The notes: generated by a model from the sequence alone, not told the origin. A stretch of DNA of 5,532 nt from an uncultured Prevotella sp. (GCA_934230965.1 CAKQFW010000134.1:1-5532), one strand, 5' to 3'; positions 1 to 5,532 are shown, counted from the first letter of the stretch. Translations and numbers: made by a program.

Positions 1-446
1 CCATAGGTGTTGAGCTTCCCGAATGTGCGCACGGTTTCGATAGCACATATCTTGTGCTTGCGTGTGCCTTCGCGCAGTTCTTCAGAATCGAGAGCCAATT
101 CCATATAAGTAAGGAAACTCTTCTTTGAGTTGTCTGGCTCCTTAGTTTTCTCCTCTTCCTTCTTCTGCATGACTTCTTCGCCATAGAAGTGAAGATTGAA
201 ATTGTCCATGGTCATTTCCTCGTCAAGGACATCCATAGCCGTGACAATCTTCTTACACTTGCGGAGCAACTGCGTCACCTCTTCTGATGCAGCCAATGTT
301 TCCCACTCGTCAGGTGAAGCCATGCCCATAGGGAAGTACTTACGCTCGTTTCTTCCCAGATACACTCTCACCTCCACATAACCTTTGCCACGTTTAGCAG
401 CAAGTTTTCTTCTGTCATAAATGACGTCAACAAATTGTTTTTCCAT
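1..446 (-). CDS. Site-specific tyrosine recombinase (integrase), N-terminal part
   Basis: This is the first 148 codons of a gene that runs off the left edge. The product starts MEKQFVDVIYDRRK. Residues about 5-55 have the shape of the arm-type DNA-binding domain of Bacteroidetes integrases: a basic stretch (RRKLAAKRGKG), then beta-strand-like VEVRVYLGRNERKYFPMG and a PDEWE motif. After a charged linker (KKEEEKTKEPDNSKKS), residues about 110-148 (FLTYMELALDSEELREGTRKHK) look like the start of the SAM-like core-binding domain. The catalytic domain with its R-H-R-Y residues would lie beyond the window, so activity cannot be judged. Family members cut and join DNA at short attachment sites. The ATG at 446 follows AAGGAAA closely; an in-frame ATG at 473 would add nine residues (MKPSKSARK) and cannot be excluded. 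The gene reads away from the tRNA-Arg gene at 855-929, as expected for an integrase just inside an element inserted in that tRNA. Confidence 0.85.
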   Translation of the reverse strand, partial: MEKQFVDVIYDRRKLAAKRGKGYVEVRVYLGRNERKYFPMGMASPDEWETLAASEEVTQLLRKCKKIVTAMDVLDEEMTMDNFNLHFYGEEVMQKKEEEKTKEPDNSKKSFLTYMELALDSEELREGTRKHKICAIETVRTFGKLNTY

Positions 447-502
447 TTTCCTTGCGGATTTAGACGGCTTCATTGAGCATGGAGGCGAGAAAGGGAGAAC
501 AC

Positions 503-536
503 GATTTATAAATCTTTAATGTGAAAAATCATTAAA
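503..536. promoter_or_regulatory. Dyad elements upstream of the integrase
   Basis: Two symmetric elements lie just upstream of the integrase start. GATTTATAAATC at 503-514 is a perfect 12-bp palindrome. TTTAATG (515-521) and CATTAAA (530-536) form 7-bp inverted arms around an 8-base spacer. They sit where an integrase promoter or operator, or a recombination-directionality-factor site, would be expected. No clear TAnnTTTG box is visible here, so the exact promoter is not assigned. The region is AT-rich, which makes such symmetry less surprising. Confidence 0.35.
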
Positions 537-562
537 AACACCGGATTAGGGGTTATTTAGCT

Positions 563-631
563 GATTTGTAACGCAAGCTCTCAAAATGTGTAACGCACTT
601 TTGCGTAACGTGTAACGCAATGTGTAACGCA
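563..631. repeat. TGTAACGCA direct repeats, possible integrase arm sites
   Basis: The 9-mer TGTAACGCA occurs four times in the same orientation: 567-575, 589-597, 611-619 and 623-631. Three copies extend to a 13-mer AAYGTGTAACGCA (585-597, 607-619, 619-631). Start-to-start distances are 22, 22 and 12 bp, about two, two and one helical turns, so the copies lie on roughly the same face of the DNA. Within the array, TTGCGT (601-606) and ACGCAA (615-620) also form a palindrome. The position between an integrase with an arm-type DNA-binding domain and a tRNA gene suggests arm-type (P or P') sites or operator sites for the integrase. The repeats are seen directly; the role is inference. Confidence 0.7.
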
Positions 632-772
632 TTTTTGGCTTATCGTGTCACATTATGTCCTCTTCTGTACTCATAGCGGAATTCCACCGTGATGTTAGAC
701 AATAATGTTAACCTCTAAATAACCTAATATAGAAAATAGATTTTCCACTGAAAATCAGCCTATTATACGCGA

Positions 773-806
773 AAAGAGGACTTTACGTTATGTAAAAGTC
801 CTCTTT
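773..806 (-). terminator. Hairpin terminator downstream of tRNA-Arg
   Basis: Arms AAAGAGGACTTTAC (773-786) and GTAAAAGTCCTCTTT (792-806) pair over 14 bp with a single bulged base and a 5-base loop. Read on the minus strand the 3' arm ends in CCTCTTTT, giving a short U tract about 50-80 bases after the tRNA 3' end, which fits rho-independent termination of the tRNA transcript. The plus strand is also T-rich after the stem (CTTTCTTTC), so it may work both ways. Confidence 0.7.
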
Positions 807-854
807 CTTTCAATTTGAAATTTCGTCCCTTGGTGACCCGCATGGGGCATAAAG

Positions 855-929
855 TGATTCCGCTGGGGTTCGAACCCAGGACCCACAGCTTAGAAGGCTG
901 TTGCTCTAATCCAACTGAGCTACGGAACC
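855..929 (-). tRNA. tRNA-Arg (anticodon TCT)
   Basis: Read on the minus strand this folds into a full cloverleaf of 75 nt. The acceptor arms GGTTCCG and CGGAATC pair over 7 bp with one G:U, followed by discriminator A. The D stem is GCTC/GAGC with an AGTTGGATTA loop. The anticodon stem is ACAGC/GCTGT with loop CTTCTAA, so the anticodon is TCT, reading AGA (arginine). The variable loop is GGGTC and the T arm is CTGGG-TTCGAAC-CCCAG. CCA is not encoded (the next bases are CTT). All conserved positions (T8, TTCGA in the T loop, T33) are present, so it looks functional. Its 3' half, facing the integrase gene, is the likely attachment site of the element on the left. Confidence 0.96.
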
Positions 930-942
930 CCAAAAGCGGGTG

Positions 943-974
943 CAAAGTTAAGAAAAATTTATGAGTTTAAGAAA
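943..974 (-). promoter_or_regulatory. Bacteroidetes-type promoter of tRNA-Arg
   Basis: On the minus strand TAACTTTG (950-943) matches the Bacteroidetes -7 consensus TAnnTTTG exactly. TTTC (974-971) stands at the -33 position, one base off TTTG, with 20 bases between the boxes. The -7 box ends 13 bases before the first base of the mature tRNA, leaving room for a short 5' leader removed by RNase P. Confidence 0.7.
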
Positions 975-1121
975 GATATCGTTTGATAACTTCTGTTTTA
1001 ATACATTATTTAACATATTTGTGCAGCGCATCGTCTTTTGCAAAGATTCTATTTCATAGCATTTTTTTCTCATGGCAGACCTTAAGCAGCATTGATGCCC
1101 CTTAAACGTTCTTACTTAATT

Positions 1122-1223
1122 GTTAAATGCTCGGCAATCATTATGCATTGTCGTAAGAAATGATTATATTTGTATTTTAAACAGATTGAGCCATGTGTCT
1201 CATCTGCCGAGCATCATTTAAAC
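1122..1223. repeat. Long-range inverted repeat around a promoter-like box
   Basis: ATGCTCGGCA (1127-1136) and its exact reverse complement TGCCGAGCAT (1205-1214) lie 68 bases apart. The similarity continues outward: the left arm is GTTAAATGCTCGGCA (1122-1136), while the right arm read on the minus strand is GTTTAAATGATGCTCGGCA (1223-1205), differing by a 3-base and a 1-base insertion. A smaller inner pair, AATCATT (1136-1142) and AATGATT (1159-1165), abuts the promoter-like box. The repeat could be a regulator-binding dyad or the ends of an invertible promoter segment; only the symmetry is seen directly. Confidence 0.6.
1165..1172 (+). promoter_or_regulatory. Putative -7 box for the helicase-Nudix operon
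   Basis: TATATTTG matches the Bacteroidetes -7 consensus TAnnTTTG. No good TTTG is found at the expected -33 spacing; ATTG at 1147-1150 is closer (14-base gap) than usual. Transcription from here would give a leader of about 80-110 bases before the first gene. The box overlaps the right arm of a small inverted repeat (1136-1142 / 1159-1165), a sensible place for an operator. Confidence 0.45.
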
Positions 1224-1283
1224 ATTATTTTCACGGGCATTACCATCAATATTAAGTGAGTGCCTAAGCGAAAACGTAAATCT

Positions 1284-4200
1284 ATGAAATTAAAAGAAGG
1301 TGTTTACGAAAATCTTATCAGCAGTCGTCTAACGGCCGACATGAAAGAAACAGAAGCTGAAGGAGGGGTCTGTAAGACAGAACCGATAGATGCTGCTGAG
1401 TCGGCAAAGTTGCTTGCTGATTTTCTGGCTCACTCTATACGTCGTAAGCTGGAAGATACTGATGTTAGCGTTGAAGAAAAGATAGAATTCACGAATCGTA
1501 TCTTAGCGTCGGCTGATATTGACGATGTTGATATGCTTGCTGCCGCTCCGCAACTTCTTTCAGCCGTTGTAAGCAAACAGCGTGATACAGAACTGAAGAA
1601 AACGAAGAAAGATATCGTTCGTCCGCTGTCAGGCTTTCGTGTAAGCAATCTGTTTACAGGAGGCCAGTCATCTTTGTCGCTGGGTTCAGAGATTATGCGA
1701 GATATTGCCTCGGCTGATGAAATCTGCATCATTGTATCGTTTTTACGCATGTCAGGTATAAGAATGATGCTAAACCAATTGGCCGATTTTTGTAAAAAAG
1801 AGGGCCATCGACTTCGTGTTATTACCACTACTTATTGTGGCGTAACCGAAGCAAAGGCTGTTGAACGTCTTTCACAACTACCAAATACAGAGATACGAAT
1901 ATCGTATAACACGACAATAGAGCGCCTTCATGCCAAATCGTATATCTTTGTTCGAAACTCAGGGTTTAGCACAGCTTATATAGGGTCGTCTAACCTATCA
2001 CATTCGGCTCAAACCGAAGGGTTGGAGTGGAACTTGCGTGTGACGAATGTTGAGAACCCACATATCATAAAGTCGGCGCTTGCTACCTTCGAAAGATATT
2101 GGCATAGTGAGAATTTTGAAGACTTCAGTGTGGGCGGAATAGAAAAGTTTCGGCGTGAATTAGCGTTACAGAAAAGTCGTAACACCAGTTCGGCACTTGA
2201 AGTATATGCTCGCTATCAGGTTCTTCCACACCAAAAGATTATTCTTGACCGTTTGCAGGTGGAACGTGACGAAAACCATCTATATCGAAATCTTGTTGTT
2301 GCTGCAACGGGCACAGGAAAGACCGTGATATCGGCATTTGACTATAAACGCTTTCGACAGTTGCACCCACAACACAACCGCTTACTGTTTGTGGTTCATC
2401 GTGAAGAAATATTGAAACAATCGTTACGCACCTTTCGTAGTGTGCTGGGCGATGCCAACTTTGGTGAGTTGTGGGTAGGCAACTGTCACCCCGAAGATAG
2501 TATGAGTAATTTGTTTGTGTCGGTTGCCACGCTGAACAATAATATTGATGCCTTTCGTAACCTTGGTTTCGATTATTACGACTACATTATTATTGACGAA
2601 GCACACCATGCTGCTGCCACAAGTTATCGTGTTATTGTAGACCACTTTCGCCCAAAGATATTGCTGGGCCTCACAGCTACGCCCGAACGTATGGACGGAC
2701 AGAGCCTACTGCCTGACTTTGGTGGAAAGATAAGTGCTGAGATACGGCTACCACAAGCACTTGACGAGGGGCTGCTCACGCCTTTCCAATATCTTTGCAT
2801 CACTGACCCGCTTGACATTTCTGGCAGTGAACTATGGAACAATGGTAAATATATACTATCAAAACTAAGTGATCGTCTTTGCAACAGCGAGCGTGTAAAA
2901 CTTATCGTAGAGAAACTGCACGAGTATCTGCCTGACGAAACTAAATGTCATGCTCTTTGCTTCTGTTCAGATAAACGTCACGCCACGTTCATGGCCGAAC
3001 AGTTAAGCCAAAGCGGTTTGCAAGCAGCTGCGCTTACCTCTGCATCAAGCAACGACGACCGCGTTAGGCTAAACCGCGATTTAGCAGCAGGCCGCATCAA
3101 CTATCTGTGTGTAGTGGATATTTTCAACGAGGGTGTCGATATTCCTGAAATTGATACGGTGCTGTTCCTTCGACCTACCGACAGTTTGACTATCTTCCTT
3201 CAACAGTTAGGCCGTGGTTTGCGTCTTAGTGCAGGCAAAGATTTTCTTACTGTTCTTGATTTTGTGGCACAGGTAAATAAACAGTATGACTTTAGTAGCC
3301 GTTTTCGTTCCTTATGCTTGCGTAAAGACCGTAGCATTGAAGAGCAGGTGGCCAATGGCTTTACATTATTGCCTCATGGATGCTCAATTTATATGGAGAG
3401 CAAGGCTAAGAGCTATATCTTGAACAACATACATAGCGCCATTTATAACACACGCCGACTGATTAAAGAGCTAATGGCCTATGATACAGTGCCTACCTTG
3501 GCTCAGTTTGTTGAAAACTGTGGTCAAGATGTTCGGCTAATATATAAGGGTAACAACTGTTGGACCACACTGAAAAGTGCGGCAGGCAAATGTCAACCAA
3601 TTGAACATGATGCAATAGGCGAGCGTTTGATGAAAGGAATAGGTAATCTTACCCATATTAATTCGGTGGCATTTTTACGGTTTATCAAACGTTTTATTGC
3701 TAATGGCTGCAAACTGGATGATACTGATGATACGGGAGTGAGCAATGCCGATAATAGGTTTGCTATTATGCTTTATTATGCTCTGTTTCAAGAAAAAATT
3801 AGCAAGCTTGGGTTTGATAATATATACGAAGCATTGTATAAGGTAGACAACTATCCTTTGCTTAAGCAAGAGATTGCAGAACTTATTGATTATTTGCACG
3901 AAAATCTTGAATTTAAAACTTATCCCATGGGGGCTGGATTGCCCGAAGGCCTTGAACTATACGGCTGCTATACCCGAGAAGAAGTGTTTGCGCTGTTCGG
4001 GCGACAAACGGCCGACAAGCGTATGCAGGGCGTGGCGGCAGGTGTGTTTTCTATTGACGAGAGCAATATAGAATTGTTTTTCGTTACGCTGAATAAATCA
4101 GAAAAAGACTTTTCGCCGTCAACCAATTATAACGATTATTTTATCAGTGAGCGTCGTTTTCACTGGCAATCGCAAAACACCATGTCGCATGCCAATGCAG

Positions 4201-4403
4201 GCGCAAGATATGTAAATCAATGCAATAATGGCAGGCGCTTCTTGCTGTTTGTACGCGAAGATAAAAAAGACGGATATGGCAATACCAGTCCTTATTATTG
4301 TATGGGGTTGGTTGACTATGTAAGTTCGCACGGCAATTTTCCAATGAATATTGAATGGCAGCTGAAGCAACCTGCCATGGCAAAATTTATAAAGGCAGTA
4401 TAA
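1284..4403 (+). CDS. PLD-like nuclease / SF2 DEAH helicase fusion with DUF3427-type C-terminus
   Basis: The product is about 1039 aa, usual length for this multidomain family. Residues 1-100 are a family-typical leader (MKLKEGVYENLI). Residues about 120-290 are a phospholipase-D-like nuclease domain with HAK (H216, K218), GSSNLS (N237) and E248. The classic Asp of the HKD motif is absent. Residues about 310-670 are a superfamily 2 helicase: Walker A ATGTGKT (K346), DEAHH (438-442), TATPER (464-469), NEGVDIP (615-621) and QQLGRGLR (640-647). The C-terminal third has the FSPSTNY, RFHWQSQ and FLLFVRE blocks I associate with DUF3427 proteins. The family joins an ATP-driven nucleic-acid motor to a presumed nuclease; its substrate is not established. 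No signal peptide or membrane segment is seen, so it is cytoplasmic. An in-frame GTG at 1260 would add MPKRKRKS; ATG 1284 was chosen because family similarity starts there, and neither start has a good ribosome binding site. The Nudix gene follows after 11 bases. A defence or repair role is inference. Confidence 0.9.
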   Translation: MKLKEGVYENLISSRLTADMKETEAEGGVCKTEPIDAAESAKLLADFLAHSIRRKLEDTDVSVEEKIEFTNRILASADIDDVDMLAAAPQLLSAVVSKQRDTELKKTKKDIVRPLSGFRVSNLFTGGQSSLSLGSEIMRDIASADEICIIVSFLRMSGIRMMLNQLADFCKKEGHRLRVITTTYCGVTEAKAVERLSQLPNTEIRISYNTTIERLHAKSYIFVRNSGFSTAYIGSSNLSHSAQTEGLEWNLRVTNVENPHIIKSALATFERYWHSENFEDFSVGGIEKFRRELALQKSRNTSSALEVYARYQVLPHQKIILDRLQVERDENHLYRNLVVAATGTGKTVISAFDYKRFRQLHPQHNRLLFVVHREEILKQSLRTFRSVLGDANFGELWVGNCHPEDSMSNLFVSVATLNNNIDAFRNLGFDYYDYIIIDEAHHAAATSYRVIVDHFRPKILLGLTATPERMDGQSLLPDFGGKISAEIRLPQALDEGLLTPFQYLCITDPLDISGSELWNNGKYILSKLSDRLCNSERVKLIVEKLHEYLPDETKCHALCFCSDKRHATFMAEQLSQSGLQAAALTSASSNDDRVRLNRDLAAGRINYLCVVDIFNEGVDIPEIDTVLFLRPTDSLTIFLQQLGRGLRLSAGKDFLTVLDFVAQVNKQYDFSSRFRSLCLRKDRSIEEQVANGFTLLPHGCSIYMESKAKSYILNNIHSAIYNTRRLIKELMAYDTVPTLAQFVENCGQDVRLIYKGNNCWTTLKSAAGKCQPIEHDAIGERLMKGIGNLTHINSVAFLRFIKRFIANGCKLDDTDDTGVSNADNRFAIMLYYALFQEKISKLGFDNIYEALYKVDNYPLLKQEIAELIDYLHENLEFKTYPMGAGLPEGLELYGCYTREEVFALFGRQTADKRMQGVAAGVFSIDESNIELFFVTLNKSEKDFSPSTNYNDYFISERRFHWQSQNTMSHANAGARYVNQCNNGRRFLLFVREDKKDGYGNTSPYYCMGLVDYVSSHGNFPMNIEWQLKQPAMAKFIKAV

Positions 4404-4414
4404 CTTTAGAGTGT

Positions 4415-4798
4415 ATGAAAACGATAGATGTTGTAGCAGCCATCATTGTTCACGATGGCAAATATTTGGCCACACAACGTGGTTATGGCGAATATAAAGA
4501 TGGGTGGGAGTTTCCTGGCGGAAAGATTGAGGCTGGCGAAACACCAGAGGAGGCTTTGTGCCGAGAGATACGCGAAGAGTTGGCCGTAGATATTTCTATC
4601 GACAAATTGCTTTGCACAGTCGACTACGACTATGTGTCCTTTCATCTACATATGTTATGTTTTATATGCCATGTGGTGAAAGGCGAATTGCAACTTGTAG
4701 AGGCTGAGGCAGCGCGATGGCTGAAGGCTGATGAACTGATGGGCGTTGATTGGCTACCCGCCGATAAAGAGGTGGTAGCGGCGATATTTCGGCAATGA
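4415..4798 (+). CDS. Nudix hydrolase, MutT-like (deoxy)nucleoside triphosphate pyrophosphohydrolase
   Basis: The 127-aa product starts MKTIDVVAAIIVHDGKYLATQRG and has the size and pattern of MutT/NudG proteins. The Nudix box is at about residues 37-59: GGKIEAGETPEEALC, then REIREELAV, which fits GX5EX7REUXEEXGU except that the late Gly is Ala. The metal-binding glutamates of REIREE are all present. DGWEFPGG before the box and the C-terminal WL-ADEL-VDWLPAD are also typical of the group. Such enzymes hydrolyse NTPs or dNTPs, often oxidised or modified ones such as 8-oxo-dGTP, to monophosphate and pyrophosphate; the substrate here cannot be told from sequence. The ATG at 4415 is preferred because homology starts at once. 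An upstream in-frame ATG at 4355 would overlap the helicase gene and add a non-conserved MAAEATCHGK stretch. It lies 11 bases after the helicase stop, so the two are very probably co-transcribed. A strong terminator follows. Confidence 0.93.
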   Translation: MKTIDVVAAIIVHDGKYLATQRGYGEYKDGWEFPGGKIEAGETPEEALCREIREELAVDISIDKLLCTVDYDYVSFHLHMLCFICHVVKGELQLVEAEAARWLKADELMGVDWLPADKEVVAAIFRQ

Positions 4799-4831
4799 CA
4801 ACAATTAAGCGCGTCTTTATATGCTGGAAAT

Positions 4832-4872
4832 AAAAAAGGCTGAACATCATATATTCGATGTTCAGCCTTTTT
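4832..4872. terminator. Bidirectional rho-independent terminator
   Basis: AAAAAGGCTGAACATC (4833-4848) and GATGTTCAGCCTTTTT (4857-4872) form a perfect 16-bp stem around an 8-base loop. A run of T follows on either strand, so it can stop transcription both ways. It lies 34 bases after the Nudix stop and 35 bases beyond the stop of the convergent peptidase gene, and serves both. Confidence 0.95.
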
Positions 4873-4907
4873 ATCAATTGTTGTTTCGTGGTTGAAACGT
4901 ATGACGA

Positions 4908-5532
4908 TTATTTCAGATAATCTTCAAAATATTGTGTGATGCGTTCATGTAAGTGCACACTTTGATGTCCGCGCATGTTGTGGGGCTCGCCAGGATACAT
5001 GAAGAAATCAGGTTGGGTGCCAGCTGCGATACATGCTTTGAGGAACGACAGGCAGTGTTGGGGCACTACTGTAACGTCGTTGTATCCTTGTATTATTTGC
5101 AATTTGCCCTTAAGGTTTTTTGCCTTATACAGCAGCGATGTCTTCTTGTAGCCTTCGGGGTTGGCTTGTGGCGTGTCCATGTAGCGTTCGCCATACATTA
5201 CCTCGTACCAGTGCCAGTCGATAACAGGTCCACCTGCTACGCCCACCTTAAATACATCGGGGTAGGTGGTCATGAGCGAGATGGTCATGAAGCCACCGAA
5301 ACTCCATCCGTGTACGCCAATGCGGTCGGCATCGACATAAGGAAGTGTTTTAAGATATTCAACCCCTTTCATTTGATCTTCCATCTCAACCTGACCTAAT
5401 TGGCGGAAGGTAGCTTGTTCAAATTCTTTACCACGATGTTCGCTTCCGCGATTGTCGAGGATGAAGCACAAGTAACCTTTCTGTGCCATGTAGGTCTCCC
5501 AGCTACGGCTGCTGTAGTGCCAGCGAGCATCG
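4908..5532 (-). CDS. S9 family serine peptidase (prolyl oligopeptidase / DPP-IV-like), C-terminal catalytic part
   Basis: This is the last 207 residues of a larger gene that enters from the right edge; the reading frame is open to the window end, so the internal Met at 5489 is not the start. It covers the alpha/beta-hydrolase domain of prolyl-oligopeptidase-family enzymes. In fragment numbering, the nucleophile elbow GWSFGGF has Ser77 (codon 5303-5301), QGYND holds the likely Asp152, and GEPHNM holds His184, so the triad is complete. DNRGSEHRG is a family-typical segment ahead of the elbow. Full-length relatives are about 700-750 aa with an N-terminal beta-propeller and, in Bacteroidetes, usually a signal peptide for periplasmic or surface location; both would be outside the window. 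They remove di- or tripeptides, often after proline, from peptides. The exact subfamily (DPP-IV, prolyl tripeptidyl peptidase or other) cannot be fixed. It is convergent with the Nudix gene and shares its terminator, so it is functionally unrelated by position. Confidence 0.93.
   Translation of the reverse strand, partial: DARWHYSSRSWETYMAQKGYLCFILDNRGSEHRGKEFEQATFRQLGQVEMEDQMKGVEYLKTLPYVDADRIGVHGWSFGGFMTISLMTTYPDVFKVGVAGGPVIDWHWYEVMYGERYMDTPQANPEGYKKTSLLYKAKNLKGKLQIIQGYNDVTVVPQHCLSFLKACIAAGTQPDFFMYPGEPHNMRGHQSVHLHERITQYFEDYLK

Larger units (their letters stand above)
447..854. other. Intergenic region between integrase and tRNA-Arg (probable element end)
   Basis: No credible gene is found in these 408 bases. 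The region holds the integrase upstream sequence with dyads (503-536), the TGTAACGCA array (563-631), an AT-rich stretch of no recognisable content (about 640-770) and a hairpin terminator (773-806). If the element is inserted in the 3' end of the tRNA gene, nearly all of this belongs to the element's attachment-site arm. The crossover core itself cannot be defined from one end, because its second copy lies outside the window. Confidence 0.55.
930..1259. other. Divergent intergenic region between tRNA-Arg and the helicase gene
   Basis: This AT-rich region of about 330 bases has no credible gene. It carries the minus-strand tRNA promoter at its left end. Toward the right it holds a plus-strand promoter-like box inside a long-range inverted repeat (1122-1223). 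The stretch 975-1120 shows nothing I can name. The two flanking genes are transcribed divergently. Confidence 0.6.

Noticed and set aside
196..381. 61-codon open frame on the plus strand
   Set aside because: It lies opposite the integrase coding sequence, which has clear family features on the minus strand; shadow frame.
567..631. Short evenly spaced repeats that could suggest a CRISPR array
   Set aside because: The repeated unit is only 9-13 bases with spacers of 3-13 bases; no CRISPR repeat or cas gene is present. Integrase arm sites fit better.
675..682. AGCGGAAT, identical to 8 bases of the tRNA-Arg 3' end, as a second attachment core
   Set aside because: It is in the opposite orientation to the tRNA, only 8 bases long and part of a GGAATTCC palindrome; a chance match is likely, and the true second core should be at the far end of the element.
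763..945. 60-codon open frame on the minus strand
   Set aside because: It runs across the tRNA-Arg gene and the terminator hairpin, so it is a chance frame.
1430..1828. 132-codon minus-strand frame inside the helicase gene
   Set aside because: It has no recognisable features and lies opposite well-conserved coding sequence.
4355..4414. Upstream start extending the Nudix protein by 20 residues
   Set aside because: The extra residues overlap the helicase end in another frame and look unlike any Nudix N-terminus; similarity starts exactly at the ATG at 4415.
4953..5399. 148-codon plus-strand frame opposite the peptidase
   Set aside because: It mirrors the S9 peptidase catalytic domain, whose minus-strand frame has the complete Ser-Asp-His triad; no sensible protein features on the plus strand.

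Overview
The window looks like chromosomal DNA of a member of the Bacteroidota, most likely Prevotella or a close relative. The clues are promoter boxes of the TAnnTTTG type, few Shine-Dalgarno sequences, a Bacteroidetes-style integrase N-terminus, a tRNA gene without an encoded CCA, and an S9 peptidase of a kind common in this phylum. The genus is inference from these traits and from protein style, not from any search.

Left part (1-950): the N-terminal third of a tyrosine recombinase (integrase) runs leftward off the edge. Its start faces a tRNA-Arg(TCT) gene, also on the minus strand, whose 3' end points at the integrase. The ~400 bp between them contain four copies of TGTAACGCA, a 12-bp palindrome and a strong hairpin terminator. 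This is the classic layout of one end of an integrated element (genomic island, mobilizable or conjugative element, or prophage) sitting in the 3' end of a tRNA gene. The body of the element would lie to the left, outside the window.

Middle (930-4830): after a 330-bp intergenic region with a promoter-like box bracketed by a long-range inverted repeat comes a plus-strand two-gene unit. The first gene is a large (~1040 aa) fusion of a phospholipase-D-like nuclease domain, a superfamily 2 DEAH helicase and a C-terminal DUF3427-type region. Eleven bases after its stop starts a 127-aa Nudix (MutT-like) hydrolase. The tight spacing and shared terminator argue for one transcript. The pair looks like a DNA- or RNA-processing machine (nuclease plus motor) with a nucleotide-cleaning or nucleotide-signalling enzyme. 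A role in genome defence or repair is plausible but is inference.

Right part (4832-5532): a perfect 16-bp hairpin with T runs on both sides serves as a shared terminator for the Nudix gene and a convergent minus-strand gene. That gene is the C-terminal catalytic part of a prolyl-oligopeptidase-family (S9) serine peptidase with Ser-Asp-His all visible; it runs off the right edge.

The best candidates for a second look are the PLD-helicase-DUF3427 plus Nudix pair, the inverted repeat around its promoter, and the integrase/repeat/tRNA boundary.
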